Source: CAVSKL01 sp963728475 [NCBI: Candidatus Eiseniibacteriota bacterium]
GTDB taxonomy: Bacteria > Eisenbacteria > RBG-16-71-46 > JABDJR01
Direction: 5' to 3'
Length of the DNA: 64,000 nucleotides
NCBI GenBank assembly: GCA_963728475.1
Contig: CAVSKL010000001.1
Location: 310,001 to 374,000, forward strand
Shown: piece by piece, positions 25,424 through 35,012 of the stretch
Layout of the letters: every line of letters begins with the position of its first letter
Numbering within the stretch: the first letter of the stretch is position 1
The notes under the pieces: model-generated
What the model was told of the DNA's origin: nothing
The model's database searches: none
The model's input: the letters and a program-made list of their open reading frames with translations, nothing else
Program-made: the position numbers and the translations under genes

Positions 25424-27833
25424 TCACCCGGAGTAGAAGCCTCCGGAACGGTTCCGGAGGGCCTCGGAGGGGGCGAACCGCGCGTCCACGGAACCGGCGA
25501 GCGCCTCCAGCCGTTCCACGACGTCGGCCACCCCGCGAGCGTCGGCGTAGCGGAGGAGCCCGCCCCGGAACGGCGGAAAGCCGGTCCCCATCACCATCCC
25601 CAGGTCCACGTCGAGCGGGCGGGAGACGATCCCCTCCTCCAGGCAACGAGCGGCCTCGTTCACCATGGGGAGCACCAGGCGGTCGAGCACGCGGTCGGGC
25701 TCGAACTCGCGGACGGGCGGGTTGCCGGCGGCGGCCGGCGCCTCCGGGGCCGGCCCCTGCGGTTTCCCCGCGGTGTAGATGTAGAACCCGCGGCCGGTCT
25801 TGCGGCCGAGGTGCCGGTCCTGCGCGAGCCGCGACAGGGTGGCGCTTGGGGGAAGCCGGTCACCGAAGGGCGCTTCCATGACGTGGGTGACCTTGTCCGC
25901 CACGTCGATCCCGATCCGGTCGAGGAGCGCGTACGGCCCCATGGGCATGCCGAAGTCGGTGAGGATCCGGTCCACGGTGCGGAGATCGGCGCCGGACTCG
26001 AGGCAGAGCCAGCGCTTCACCCAGATAGAAGGCCAGGAGCCGGTTCACCAGGAACCCCGGCCCGTCCCGTACCAGGATCGGGGTCTTGCCCAGGTCCAGG
26101 GCCAGCCGGTAGGCGGTGGCGACCGATTCGGGATCGCTCCCGGGCCCCGCCACCACCTCCACCAGCGGCATCCGGTCCACCGGGTTGAAGAAGTGAAGCC
26201 CCACCACCCGCTCGGGGCGGCGGGCGCCCTCGGCGATGTCGGCCACCCGGAGCGACGAGGTGTTGGTGGCGATCACGGTATGGTCGGGGACGGCCGCCTC
26301 GATCTCGGAGACCACCGCGCGTTTCACTCCGAGGTTTTCGACCACCGCCTCCACCACCAGATCGACCAGCCGGAAGCCGGTGTAGTCGAGGGTGAAGCTC
26401 AGCGCCTCCACCCGGCGCGTTCGCTCGGCCGGGGTGATCCGGCGGCGGCGGACGCTCCCGGCCCAGACGTCGCCCGCGGTCTTGAGCGCGCCGGCGAGCG
26501 GCCCGGGGGCGATGTCCTTGACCCGGATCGGGATGCCGTTCTCGCCGGCCAGCCAGGCGATCCCGCCCCCCATCACTCCGGCTCCGGCCACCGCCAGCCG
26601 CTTCACGGGGCGGGCGCGGCCGAGGTCGAGCCCCTCGGGCTCCTTGGCCCGGCCCGAGACCTGGAAGAGCCAGGTCAGGTTCTTGCTCGTCTCGGTGACG
26701 ATCGCCTCGCCCAAGAGCTTCGACTCGGTGCCGTAGGCCGCAACCTCGCCCCGCGAGAACCCGGCCATCACCGCGTCCAGGGCCATGAAGGGCGCGGGAT
26801 AGTGCGCGCGGCGGACGTTCTTGGCCAGGGCGCCGCGGGCCTTGCCGGCCACGAAGTTCCGGAGCGGCGGGAAGCCTCCGATCACGCGGTCGGTGCGGTC
26901 GGGCCGGTGAGGCTCCAGCCGGCGCTCGCCGGTCAGGATCTCCGCCGCGATCTTGCGCCCGCGGCCGGGGGGCACCAGCGCGTCCACCATCCCTCGCCGG
27001 AATGCGGGCTTGGCGGGAAGGGTCTTCCCGGCCAGGATGACGTCCAGAGCGGCGCGGAGACCCACCCGGCGTGGAAGGCGCTGGGTGCCGCCGAATCCGG
27101 GGAGGATCCCGAGGCGCACCTCGGGAAGACCGATCCGGACCGCGCCGGTGTCCTCGGCCACCCGCCAGGTGCAGGCCAGGGCCAGCTCGAACCCGCCCCC
27201 CAGACACGGCCCGGTGATCACCGCGGCGGTGGGCTTGGGGAAGCGGGCGATGGCCTCGAACACCGCTTGCCCGTAGGCGGACTTCTCCCGGCCGATCCGA
27301 GGATCAGTGACCCCGGCGATCTCCTCCACCGCGGCGCCGGCCACGAACATGTCCGGCTTGTCGCTGGCGAAGGCGAGGGCGTTCACCTTCTTCCGCGCCG
27401 CCTCGTCCAGCAGGTCTCGCAGACGCTCCATGACCGGCGTGGAGAGCTTGTTGACCTTCTCGCCGGGAAGATCGAAGACAATCCAGCCGATTCCCGCCGC
27501 GTCCACCTCCAGGCGCACGCCGGGCGAGTCGGCGGCGCCCTCCGCCGGCTTCGCCGGCGCGTTGAAGTCCAGGCTGGTCTGGGTCCGGCCGGGCTCGCCG
27601 GCCGTGGGTTCTCGCTCCACCGGTTGCGGGTTCTCCTTGCGCGCGTCGCGCGGGCCCAGCCGGTCGCGTGGGTCGCTGGGGTTCAGCGCATCGCGGGGGT
27701 TCAGCGGGTCGCGTGGATTCAGCGCATCGCGCGGGTCCAGCGCATCGCGGGGCTCCAGCGGGTCGCGCGGATTCAGCGCATCGCGGGGGTTCAGCGCATC
27801 GCGGGGCTCCAGCGGGTCGCGCGGGTCGCTCAT
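25424..27833 (-). pseudogene. fadJ: 3-hydroxyacyl-CoA dehydrogenase/enoyl-CoA hydratase (FadJ-like), frameshifted
   Basis: The gene encodes a hydratase domain (PCLGGGFELALACTW, LPEVRLGILPGFGGTQRLPRR), a linker, the NAD domain (AVAGAGVMGGGIAWLAG) and HFFNPVDRMPLVEVV up to FLVNRLLAFYLGEALAL, but then leaves frame. The rest (LESGADLRTVDRILTDFGMPMGP to the C-terminus at 25424) is in another frame. Removing one C of the CC pair at 26002-26003 restores a full protein of about 800 residues. The N-terminus has an unusual 6-residue repeat extension. ATG overlaps the fadI stop (ATGA). FadIJ would carry out the last steps of beta-oxidation. Either a real lesion or a sequencing error is possible. Confidence 0.85.
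27678..27821 (-). repeat. 18-bp coding repeat giving RD(A/P)L(E/N/D)P hexapeptides
   Basis: Eight in-frame 18-bp units encode residues 5-52 of the FadJ-like protein, each R-D-A/P-L-E/N/D-P, then two decayed units. This lies ahead of the hydratase domain, where FadJ proteins normally begin. Confidence 0.9.
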
Positions 27834-29122
27834 GCCCGCTCCAGGACCAGGGCCGCGCCCTGGCCTCCCCCGATGCAGAGCGTCACCAGTCCCAGCTCCA
27901 CGTCCCGCCGCCGCATTTCCAGGAGCAGGGTCAGCACCAGCCGCGCCCCGGTGGCACCCACCGGGTGGCCGAGGGCGATGGCGCCGCCGTTCACGTTGAG
28001 CTTCCCGCGGTCGATGGCGCCGATCGCGCGCGGGCGGGCGAGTTCCTCCCGCGCGAACCGGTCCGAGGCGAAGGCGATCTCGTTGGCGATCACCTGGGCG
28101 GCGAAAGCCTCGTTCATCTCGATCAGCCCGATGTCCCGCAGGACGACTCCCGCCCGGTCCAGGGCCGGCGGGGTGGCGTGCGCCGGCCCCAGCCCCATGC
28201 GGGCGGGCGAGAGCGCGGCGAACTCCGCCGAGCGCACCCAGCCCAGGACCGGGAGCCCGCGCTCGGCCACCGCCCGTTCGGAGGCCAGGATGAGCGCCCC
28301 CGCCCCGTCGGTGATCTGGCTCGAGTTCCCGGCGGTGACGGTGCCGTAGCGCCGGTCGAAGACCGGCTTCAGCTTGGCCAGCGCCTCGGGACTCTGTTCG
28401 TGGCGAATCCCCACGTCCTCCACCGCGAACCGATCGTACCTGGGAGGAAGCGGGGTGGGGGTGATCTCCTCGGCCAGCCGGCCGGCCTTCTGCGCCGCCG
28501 ACGCCCGCCGGTGGCTCATGAGCGCGAACGCGTCCTGGGCCTCGCGGGTGATTCCGAACTCCCGGGCCAGGACCTCGGCGGTCTCACCCATGTTGAGCCC
28601 GCAGTAGTTGTCGGTGAGCCCGATCGCCAGCCCGAGCACCGGTTTGAAGTCGGCGGGACGGAACGACGCGAACGCCCCCAGCCGCGCGCCCGGGGTGCGC
28701 GCCCGCATGAGCGCTTCGAACTTGGCCCGGGCCCGGTCGGAGTAGAGGAGCGGAATCCGCGACATGGATTCGGTTCCCCCCGCCGCCACCAGGTTCGCGG
28801 CGCCGGCGCGGATCCGGAGCACGGCGTCGGCCACCGCCTGGAGCGCCGAGCCGCAGTTGCGGTTGACGGTGTAGGCGGAGGTCCCCAGCGGGCAGCCGGC
28901 GTGGAGCGCGACAACCCGGGCGACGTTGGTGGCCTCGGCGGGCTGGGCGATGTTGCCGAAGATGACCTCGTCCAGGTCCTCGGGAGGGATTCCGGCGCGC
29001 TCGTAGGCCTCGCGGAGCGCGACCCGCCCCAGCTCGTGGGCAGGCACGTCCTTCTGGTCGCTTCCCGCCTTGGTGAACGGGGTCCGCACCCCCGCGACGA
29101 CGGCTACCCGTGGACTGGCCAT
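27830..29122 (-). CDS. fadI: Acetyl-CoA acyltransferase (thiolase)
   Basis: 430 residues, the longer thiolase type typical of FadI. The nucleophilic Cys90 sits in VNRNCGSALQ, the His in NGGAIALGHPVGATGARL and the second Cys in TLCIGGGQG; NEAFAAQ is also present. It cleaves 3-ketoacyl-CoA in the cytoplasm as partner of the FadJ-like protein encoded immediately downstream (ATGA overlap). An ambiguous promoter region of 136 bp separates it from the divergent phosphatase gene. The chain-length preference is not visible. Confidence 0.92.
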   Translation of the reverse strand: MASPRVAVVAGVRTPFTKAGSDQKDVPAHELGRVALREAYERAGIPPEDLDEVIFGNIAQPAEATNVARVVALHAGCPLGTSAYTVNRNCGSALQAVADAVLRIRAGAANLVAAGGTESMSRIPLLYSDRARAKFEALMRARTPGARLGAFASFRPADFKPVLGLAIGLTDNYCGLNMGETAEVLAREFGITREAQDAFALMSHRRASAAQKAGRLAEEITPTPLPPRYDRFAVEDVGIRHEQSPEALAKLKPVFDRRYGTVTAGNSSQITDGAGALILASERAVAERGLPVLGWVRSAEFAALSPARMGLGPAHATPPALDRAGVVLRDIGLIEMNEAFAAQVIANEIAFASDRFAREELARPRAIGAIDRGKLNVNGGAIALGHPVGATGARLVLTLLLEMRRRDVELGLVTLCIGGGQGAALVLERA

Positions 29123-29172
29123 GATGGGAGCGATTGTGCCGCCTCCCGGACGATTCCGCCAGGGGAGGGGGG

Positions 29173-29189
29173 CGGGTTAAGATCACCCG
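29173..29189. promoter_or_regulatory. Palindrome in the fadI/phosphatase divergent gap
   Basis: CGGGT-TAAGATC-ACCCG is an inverted repeat in the centre of the intergenic region, with TAAGAT resembling a -10 box. It may be an operator, for example for a fatty-acid-responsive repressor; this is inferred from position only. Confidence 0.3.
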
Positions 29190-29258
29190 GTTCGCGGCGG
29201 CGCGCGCCGCGAGCGAAGCGGAAGGCCGCCTCTTTCCACCGATGGCGAACCTGTCTCC

Positions 29259-31877
29259 ATGCTGATCGTGAACGTGCTCGAATGGGCGCTCCTGGCGGGG
29301 ACGGCGGCCCTGGTCCTCCGGGCCGCCCGGCGGCCGGCGTGGCCCCTGGGCCGGGGCCTGGCCGTGGTGGGCGCGGCGCTGGCGGTGGAGGCGGCCCTGG
29401 TGGGGGGGCTATACCTCATCCTGCAGTGGGGCGCCGGCGCCTATCCCCAACGTCTCACCACCCTCGCCGGCCTCGTGCTCGCGATCCAGGCCGGGCGGGC
29501 CCTGGTTCTCGCCGCCGCCCTGGGAGGATGGCTCCGCATCGCCCGCCTCGACCTGGACCGGCGCTGGAAGTGGATCCTCCTGGCCGGCGGGCTCGCCTTC
29601 CTCCTCCTCCGCGGTTTCGCCTTCCCCGGGGTGGTCGCCCTGGTCGTGCTGTTCGCCAAGATGGACTGGCCCCGCCGGCTCCACGGCTGGCGCCGGTTCG
29701 CCGCGCTGGCCGGCACCGGCGTCCTCCTCGTCGCGGTCTCCGCCGCCGTCTCCGGCGCCGCCGGCGGGGACCGGCTGGAACTCACGCTCTACGCGCTCAG
29801 CGCCGGAGGGACCCTCCCCCCGCTGGGAGGCCAGCTTCCCGCCGGCGCCTCGAGCTGGGTCGCCCTGTCCCGGCCCTGGACGGCGGCCGCCGGCGTCCTG
29901 CTCGACTTCTTCCGCCTCCAGCTCCTGGTGGTCTTCGTCCGGTTGCTGGTACTGCCCATCCATCTTCGGAGCCTGAGCCTCAAGCGCCGCTTCGGCCTCA
30001 CCCTCGCCCTCTACCGCGTCATCCCCGGCGTGATCGCCGTCATCACCGCCCTCTGCGGGATCTATTACGGGGTGGGGATCCACAAGACGAGCCTGGTGCG
30101 GGCCCACTTCGACGACATCCTTTCCCGCCAGGTCACCGCGGCGGCGCGGCTCCTGGACCGGGCGGCCGGCGCCCCCCTCACCCCCACCGACTTCCGCGAG
30201 GTACGGCCCTGGCTGGGGCCGGAGGGCGCCGACGCCATCCTCGCGGTCCGCCGCATGACCGCCGAGGCCTCGGCGGATACCGCGAAGACCTCCCGGATCA
30301 CGACCGCAACGCTCACCGCCGATCCCGCGCTTCCCCCGGAGCTGGCCGTGGCGCCCCCCTTCCGGCTGGGAGCGGTGGACACGGTGGCCGGGCTCCTCGC
30401 CGCCGGCAACCGGTTCTTCCTGGCCGCCGGGTGCGCGCGCCCCTCCGGGGGCGGCGCGCTCGTGGCCGAGGTCTACGTGCCCCTGGACTCGCTCCGGCTG
30501 GCAGGAATCGCCCGCTCCGTGGGCGCGGGCATGACCCTGACCGTCTCTCCCGGATTTCACATCACCCCCTCCACCGTGCGCCTGGGTACCGGGGCCGTCT
30601 CCGCCGATTCGACCCGGAAACCGGGCAGATTCCGGGTGGAGGCGGCCGCGCCGGACAGCGCCGGGGCCGGCCTCTGGGACGGGCCCCACCGCATCGCCCA
30701 GCAGGCGATCGTGGCCGACGACTGGCGCCACCCACGCTACGACGTCCCCGCCCTGGCCGCGATCCTCACCCTGCGCGCCTCCCCGCGGAGCCTGGTCGCC
30801 GCCACCGTCCGCTCCCCCTACTTCCTGGCCTCGAACTTCTTCGCGCTGGCCGCCCTCTTCGGGATCGCCCTGCTCTCGTCGCTGGTGGAGTACTCGGCGG
30901 TGCGCACCGGGCGGAGCATCCTCAACGGCGTCCTGGACGACGTGGGCCGGCTCACCGAATCCGCGCGGCGGCTCGGCCGGGGCGACCTCGACCACCGGGT
31001 GGAAGTGGAGGGCCGGGACGAACTGAGCACCCTGGCCGCCACCTTCAACTCCATGGCCGAGAACCTCCAGGCGCACCAGGCCGAGCTCCTGGAGAAGGAA
31101 CGCCTGGAGGCGGACCTGGACCTGGCCCGCCAGATCCAGGAGCGGCTCCTACCCCAGGCCCCTCCGCGGGTGCCGGGTCTCGACGTGGCCGGGGTCTCGG
31201 TCCCCAGCCGCGAGGTGGGGGGCGATCTCTTCTACTTCCTGCCCCTGGACGGAGGCCGCCTGGGGCTGGCCATCGGCGACGTGTCGGGCAAGAGCGTCTC
31301 CGCCGCGCTCCTCATGTCCAACACCCTGGCCGCGCTCAAGGCGGAGGCGCGGATCGCGGCCGGCCCCGACCGCATGCTCGCCGACATGAACGCGCTCCTC
31401 GCGGAGCAGGTGGAGCCGGGGCGGTTCGTGACTTTCTTCTACGGCGAGGTGGATCCGGCCGCCGGCCGCATCCGCTACGCCTGCGCCGGGCACAACCCGC
31501 CGCTGGTGATCCACCGCGACGGCAAGGCCTCGTGGCTCCAGGAATCGGGGCTGGCGCTGGGTATCCTTCCCGACTCCACCTACACCCTCTGCGAGGCCCC
31601 CCTGGCGGAGGGCGACGTGCTGGTCCTCTACTCCGACGGGATCACCGAGGCCCACCGGCCCGCCCACGTGCCGGGGCCCACCCCCGGCGACGACCTGGAG
31701 TTCTTCAACGAGGACCGGCTGGAGGAGACGGTGCGCGCCCATCGCTCCGAGCGCGCGGCCGAGGTGCTGAAGGCGGTGGTGGAGTCGGTCCGCGAGTTCG
31801 CCGGAGACGCCCCCCAATCCGACGACCTCACCCTGGTGGTGGCCCGGATCCAACCCCCCGTCCCGCGCCTGAGGTAG
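29259..31877 (+). CDS. Membrane-bound RsbU/SpoIIE-type PP2C phosphatase with HAMP domain
   Basis: 872 residues. About eight TM helices fill the first 260 residues, then an extracytoplasmic sensing part (about 270-510), another TM (FFALAALFGIALLSSLV), a HAMP domain (about 550-605, RRLGRGDLDHRVEVEGRDELSTLA in outline) and a linker helix DLARQIQERLLPQ. The PP2C domain (about 645-868) has VGGDLFYFLPLDGG, AIGDVSGKSVSAALLM, CAGHNPPLV, YSDGITEA and SDDLTLVV, all metal-binding Asp present. It would dephosphorylate a STAS anti-anti-sigma factor in response to an envelope signal. Candidate partners lie at 39.0-39.9 kb. No strong ribosome site is seen. Confidence 0.9.
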   Translation: MLIVNVLEWALLAGTAALVLRAARRPAWPLGRGLAVVGAALAVEAALVGGLYLILQWGAGAYPQRLTTLAGLVLAIQAGRALVLAAALGGWLRIARLDLDRRWKWILLAGGLAFLLLRGFAFPGVVALVVLFAKMDWPRRLHGWRRFAALAGTGVLLVAVSAAVSGAAGGDRLELTLYALSAGGTLPPLGGQLPAGASSWVALSRPWTAAAGVLLDFFRLQLLVVFVRLLVLPIHLRSLSLKRRFGLTLALYRVIPGVIAVITALCGIYYGVGIHKTSLVRAHFDDILSRQVTAAARLLDRAAGAPLTPTDFREVRPWLGPEGADAILAVRRMTAEASADTAKTSRITTATLTADPALPPELAVAPPFRLGAVDTVAGLLAAGNRFFLAAGCARPSGGGALVAEVYVPLDSLRLAGIARSVGAGMTLTVSPGFHITPSTVRLGTGAVSADSTRKPGRFRVEAAAPDSAGAGLWDGPHRIAQQAIVADDWRHPRYDVPALAAILTLRASPRSLVAATVRSPYFLASNFFALAALFGIALLSSLVEYSAVRTGRSILNGVLDDVGRLTESARRLGRGDLDHRVEVEGRDELSTLAATFNSMAENLQAHQAELLEKERLEADLDLARQIQERLLPQAPPRVPGLDVAGVSVPSREVGGDLFYFLPLDGGRLGLAIGDVSGKSVSAALLMSNTLAALKAEARIAAGPDRMLADMNALLAEQVEPGRFVTFFYGEVDPAAGRIRYACAGHNPPLVIHRDGKASWLQESGLALGILPDSTYTLCEAPLAEGDVLVLYSDGITEAHRPAHVPGPTPGDDLEFFNEDRLEETVRAHRSERAAEVLKAVVESVREFAGDAPQSDDLTLVVARIQPPVPRLR

Positions 31878-31890
31878 ATCCCAGCGGTGG

Positions 31891-32099
31891 GACGGGCGCC
31901 TCCCCGCTCGTGGCTTGGGCGTGTCGGACCCCGCGCGAAGCGTGCCCGGTCCGGACGGGCGCCTCGCCGCTCCTGGCTTGGGCGTGTCGGACCCCGCGCG
32001 AAGCGTGCCCGGTCCGGACGGGCGCCTCGCCGCTCCTGGCTTGGGCGTGTCGGACCCCGCGCGAAGCGTGCCCGGTCCGGACGGGCGCCTCGCCGCTCC
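31891..32099. repeat. 63-bp tandem array
   Basis: Three full units start at 31891, 31954 and 32017, with a 20-bp partial at 32080. Units 2 and 3 are identical; unit 1 has two or three changes. The array starts 13 bases after the phosphatase stop. No unit contains a plausible gene. Confidence 0.95.
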
Positions 32100-32260
32100 G
32101 CGGTCGCTCGGACCGACCCCCGGACGGTCCATCGCTCCCTCTTCCGGAACGGGGGGCTCCGCTCGTGCATCAGGGCCCGCTCGTCCACGCGAGTCCCGCG
32201 CCCGACGTCCCGTCAGAGTCGCCGTCCGGCTCCCGGACGCGCCGCCCCGCGACGCCCGGC

Positions 32261-33043
32261 GACGAACCCGGGTATTACATTGCGGCACTTAAAGATACCC
32301 GGGTATTCTTGGGCCGCCCCCACGGTCCCGGCCGGACCGCTCTGCGCGGGCCGCACCGCCAACCGGGCACCACGAATCCGCGCTAGGGCCCCGCTTCCAC
32401 GGCGTCTTCAGCGGCGCGTGGCGTGCGCGCGGCGATCCGGCGAAGACCGGAACATGGCCGAGACCGGAACGCGCCCCGGCCTCGTGCGGCGAGGCCGTCG
32501 AGTCGCCGTCCGGCTCCCGGACGCCGTCCCACGACGACCGGCGGCGAACCCGGGTAATTCGTTGCGAAACTTACAGATACCCGGGTATTCCCCGGGCCGC
32601 TCCCGGCCGCCGCCCCCGGCGACGAACCCGGGTATTACATTGCGGCACTTAAAGATACCCGGGTATTCTTGGGCCGCCCCCACGGTCCCGGCCGGCCCGC
32701 TCGGCGCGGGCCGCACCGCCAACCGGCACCACGAATCCGCGCTAGGGCCCCGCTTCCACGGCGTCTTCAGCGGCGCGTGGCGTGCGCGCGGCGATCCGGC
32801 GAAGACCGGAACATGGCCGAGACCGGAACGCGCCCCGGCCTCGTGCGGCGAGGCCGTCGAGTCGCCGGCCGGCTCCCGGACGCCGTCCCACGACGACCGG
32901 CGGCGAACCCGGGTAATTCGTTGCGGAACTTACAGATACCCGGGTATTCTCCGGGCCGCTCCCGGCCGCGCCGTCCCACGACGACCGGCGGCGAACCCGG
33001 GTAATTCGTTGCGAAACTTACAGATACCCGGGTATTCCCCGGG
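32261..33043. repeat. 360-bp tandem duplication with five palindromic elements
   Basis: Unit 1 is 32261-32620, unit 2 is 32621-32979 (one base shorter, a handful of substitutions), and a third partial copy of the last 71 bp follows to 33043. Each unit carries one type A element (start 32266, 32626) and one type B element (start 32548, 32908), with another B at about 32994. In every element ACCCGGGTA recurs exactly 31 bp further on, with a variable middle. The zone 31878-33093 has no convincing gene and lies between convergent genes. Confidence 0.9.
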
Positions 33044-33093
33044 CCAGACTCCCGGCAATGCCACACTCCACGACGGCCGGCGGCCGGGCCCGG

Positions 33094-34071
33094 TCAGCGG
33101 CCCCGGGATTGCAGCCGGTTTAGCAACGACCGGACCTCGGCCGCCCCCGGCTGGTCCGGCCGGAGTTCCAGCGATCGCCGCAGCAGCCTTACCGCCTCGA
33201 CGTCGTCCCGCGGGCCGTCGTCGAGAAGCAGGAGCCGCGCCAGCCGGTTGAGCGCGTCCACCGACCGGGGCTCGAGCCGCAGGCTCTCGCGATAGGCCAC
33301 CGCGGCGGAGTCTGCCGAGCCCAGCGCCTCCAGCTCGATTCCCAGGCGGTACCAGAGCGAGGGGTCCGGCGGGCCGAACCGGGAGGCGCGCAGGTAGAAC
33401 CCGACCGAGCGGCGGTGGCGCCCCGCGCGCGCCTCGGCGGCGGCGGCGTTCCGGACCATGCGGTAGTTCGTGGAGTCGGCCTCGGCCGCCCGGACGTACC
33501 AGTCCGCGGCCTCGGGAAATCGGCCGGTGTCCCGGAGGTAACCGGCCAGCGTCTCCGCCGCCATCCCCCGCGTCCGCCCGGTCCATTCCGGCGCCTGCGA
33601 GAGCGCCGCGAATCGCTCGATCGCGGTGCCCGGACGCGCGTTCACCACCACGAACGACGCGGTTCCGAACACGCCGAGGGCGATCGCCGCCGCCAGCGCG
33701 CCGCGGACCGCCCGCGACCGCGCCGCCGGCCCCGACCAGAGGAGCCCGGCCAGGGCGAGGAGCGGCATTGCCGCCACCGCCACGTTGTCCCAGTCGAGCG
33801 ACGCCCCCCGCGCCCGGCCGGTGTCGAGCACCAGCGCCGGCGCCATGAGCCCGGCCGCGGCCAGGCCCAGAGCCCAGGCCTTGGTCGCGAACGCCGACAA
33901 GCCGGCGAACCCGGCGGGAGGGGCCTCGGACGACGATGCCGGACCCAGGGACCCGGCCTCGCCCGGCCGCCGTCCCTCCGGCCCCGTCCCCCACCCGCGC
34001 GCGAACCGGAGCCCCAGACCACCCGCCACCAGCCACACTCCCGCCGGCGCGGCCAGGCTCCAGCGGTTCAC
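33094..34071 (-). CDS. TPR-containing C-terminal part of a membrane glycosyltransferase-like protein
   Basis: 325 residues from a GTG that overlaps the upstream TGA. Three or four TM helices in the first 150 residues (WSLAAPAGVWLVAGGLGL, LALAGLLWSG) are followed by TPR-like repeats (ADWYVRAAEADSTNYRMVRNAA, VGFYLRASRFGPPDPSLWYRLGI). Upstream of the GTG the frame remains sensible ([13 protein letters not shown]), and the previous gene ends without a natural C-terminus. Adding one G to the seven-C/G run at 34096-34102 joins both into one protein of about 639 residues, the same plan as the glycosyltransferase-TPR gene at 876-2969. It is likely one gene broken by a homopolymer error or a phase-variable tract. 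Confidence 0.7.
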   Translation of the reverse strand: MNRWSLAAPAGVWLVAGGLGLRFARGWGTGPEGRRPGEAGSLGPASSSEAPPAGFAGLSAFATKAWALGLAAAGLMAPALVLDTGRARGASLDWDNVAVAAMPLLALAGLLWSGPAARSRAVRGALAAAIALGVFGTASFVVVNARPGTAIERFAALSQAPEWTGRTRGMAAETLAGYLRDTGRFPEAADWYVRAAEADSTNYRMVRNAAAAEARAGRHRRSVGFYLRASRFGPPDPSLWYRLGIELEALGSADSAAVAYRESLRLEPRSVDALNRLARLLLLDDGPRDDVEAVRLLRRSLELRPDQPGAAEVRSLLNRLQSRGR

Positions 34072-35012
34072 CTGGTCCAGGAGCCACGCTCCGGGCCCCC
34101 CCGGGGAGGTGCCACCTCACCCAGGATCATCCCCACCCCCCGGGTGGCGGTTTCCACTCCGGCCGCGCCCCCGGATGCTTGCGGCATGAAGCGGGGGAGG
34201 ACCAGGTAGGCGAAGAGAAGCGGCACCGCCGCGGCCAGGATCGCCGTCCCCGTCGCCAGCCACAACGGCCGGCGGGCCGCGAACACCGCGGCCAGGACCG
34301 GGAACAACAGGAGCCCCATTCCGTGCACCCCCGCGGCCAGACCGAACAGGAACGCGGGCACCACCACGCTCACCGCGCCCTCGGACGCGCCCAGCGCCGC
34401 CACCAGGAACCCGAGCACCGCGAGCCATTCCCACGGATACGACTCCACGTAGCCGAACCCGAACTGGAGGCAGCCCGACGACGCCAGCAGCCCGAACGCG
34501 ACCCAGCGACCGCGCGCCCCTGCCGCGACCCGCGCCGCCAGCGCGAACAGCAGCACCAGCGCCGCCCCCCCCGCCAGCACGCTCAGAATCTCGGCCCGGA
34601 AGGCCACCGCCTGGGCGGAGGCGCGCGCCAGATCGGCGGTGAAGAGCGACGTCCCCAGAAAAGCCAGGGGCTCGTGGGCATGGTAGGCGCGGGTCTCGTG
34701 AAGCACCGAGAGCCAGAGCCGCCCGTCGCCCAGGAGATGGGCCCGGTCCCGGAGGAGATAGAAGACGGGAAGCGCGAGGAGCGCGAAGGCGGCCCGCGAG
34801 CGGAAGCGGTCCGGGAAGGGGGGCGCCGCGTAGACCACCCCGGCCGCGGCCAAGGCGCCCGCCGCCGCCCCCAGCACCCCGCCCGGTCCCAGAAACGTCC
34901 AGGCGTTCAGGCCCCAGAGCGCGTTCCGCCATCCGGGAACCGCGGCGAAGGCCAGGAGCGCCGCCGGCAGCGCGGCCGCCGCCGCCGCGACCGGGCCGGG
35001 GCGCGGTCTCAT
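34068..35012 (-). CDS. N-terminal part of a polytopic membrane glycosyltransferase-like protein
   Basis: 314 residues and about eight TM helices. The loop [19 protein letters not shown] and the later [16 protein letters not shown] and [15 protein letters not shown] pattern resemble uncharacterised PMT-like proteins with C-terminal TPRs. It ends abruptly in [17 protein letters not shown], beyond a seven-G tract. The ATG overlaps the ispG stop by ATGA, so it is in one operon with ispG. See the neighbouring TPR gene for the proposed frameshift. Confidence 0.7.
   Translation of the reverse strand: MRPRPGPVAAAAAALPAALLAFAAVPGWRNALWGLNAWTFLGPGGVLGAAAGALAAAGVVYAAPPFPDRFRSRAAFALLALPVFYLLRDRAHLLGDGRLWLSVLHETRAYHAHEPLAFLGTSLFTADLARASAQAVAFRAEILSVLAGGAALVLLFALAARVAAGARGRWVAFGLLASSGCLQFGFGYVESYPWEWLAVLGFLVAALGASEGAVSVVVPAFLFGLAAGVHGMGLLLFPVLAAVFAARRPLWLATGTAILAAAVPLLFAYLVLPRFMPQASGGAAGVETATRGVGMILGEVAPPRGGPERGSWTR

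Noticed and set aside
25424-27833. Programmed frameshift in fadJ
   Set aside because: No slippery heptamer or stimulatory structure is evident near 26002; FadJ proteins are not known to be frameshifted. A lesion or sequencing error is more likely.
31887-33251. ORF on the plus strand (and one on the minus strand) through the repeat zone, with NPGNSLRNLQIPGYS-like or YPGICKFRNELPGF-like repeats
   Set aside because: Both strands are open through the repeats, no start with a ribosome site was seen, and the same DNA is better explained as palindromic elements. A small repeated peptide cannot be fully excluded.
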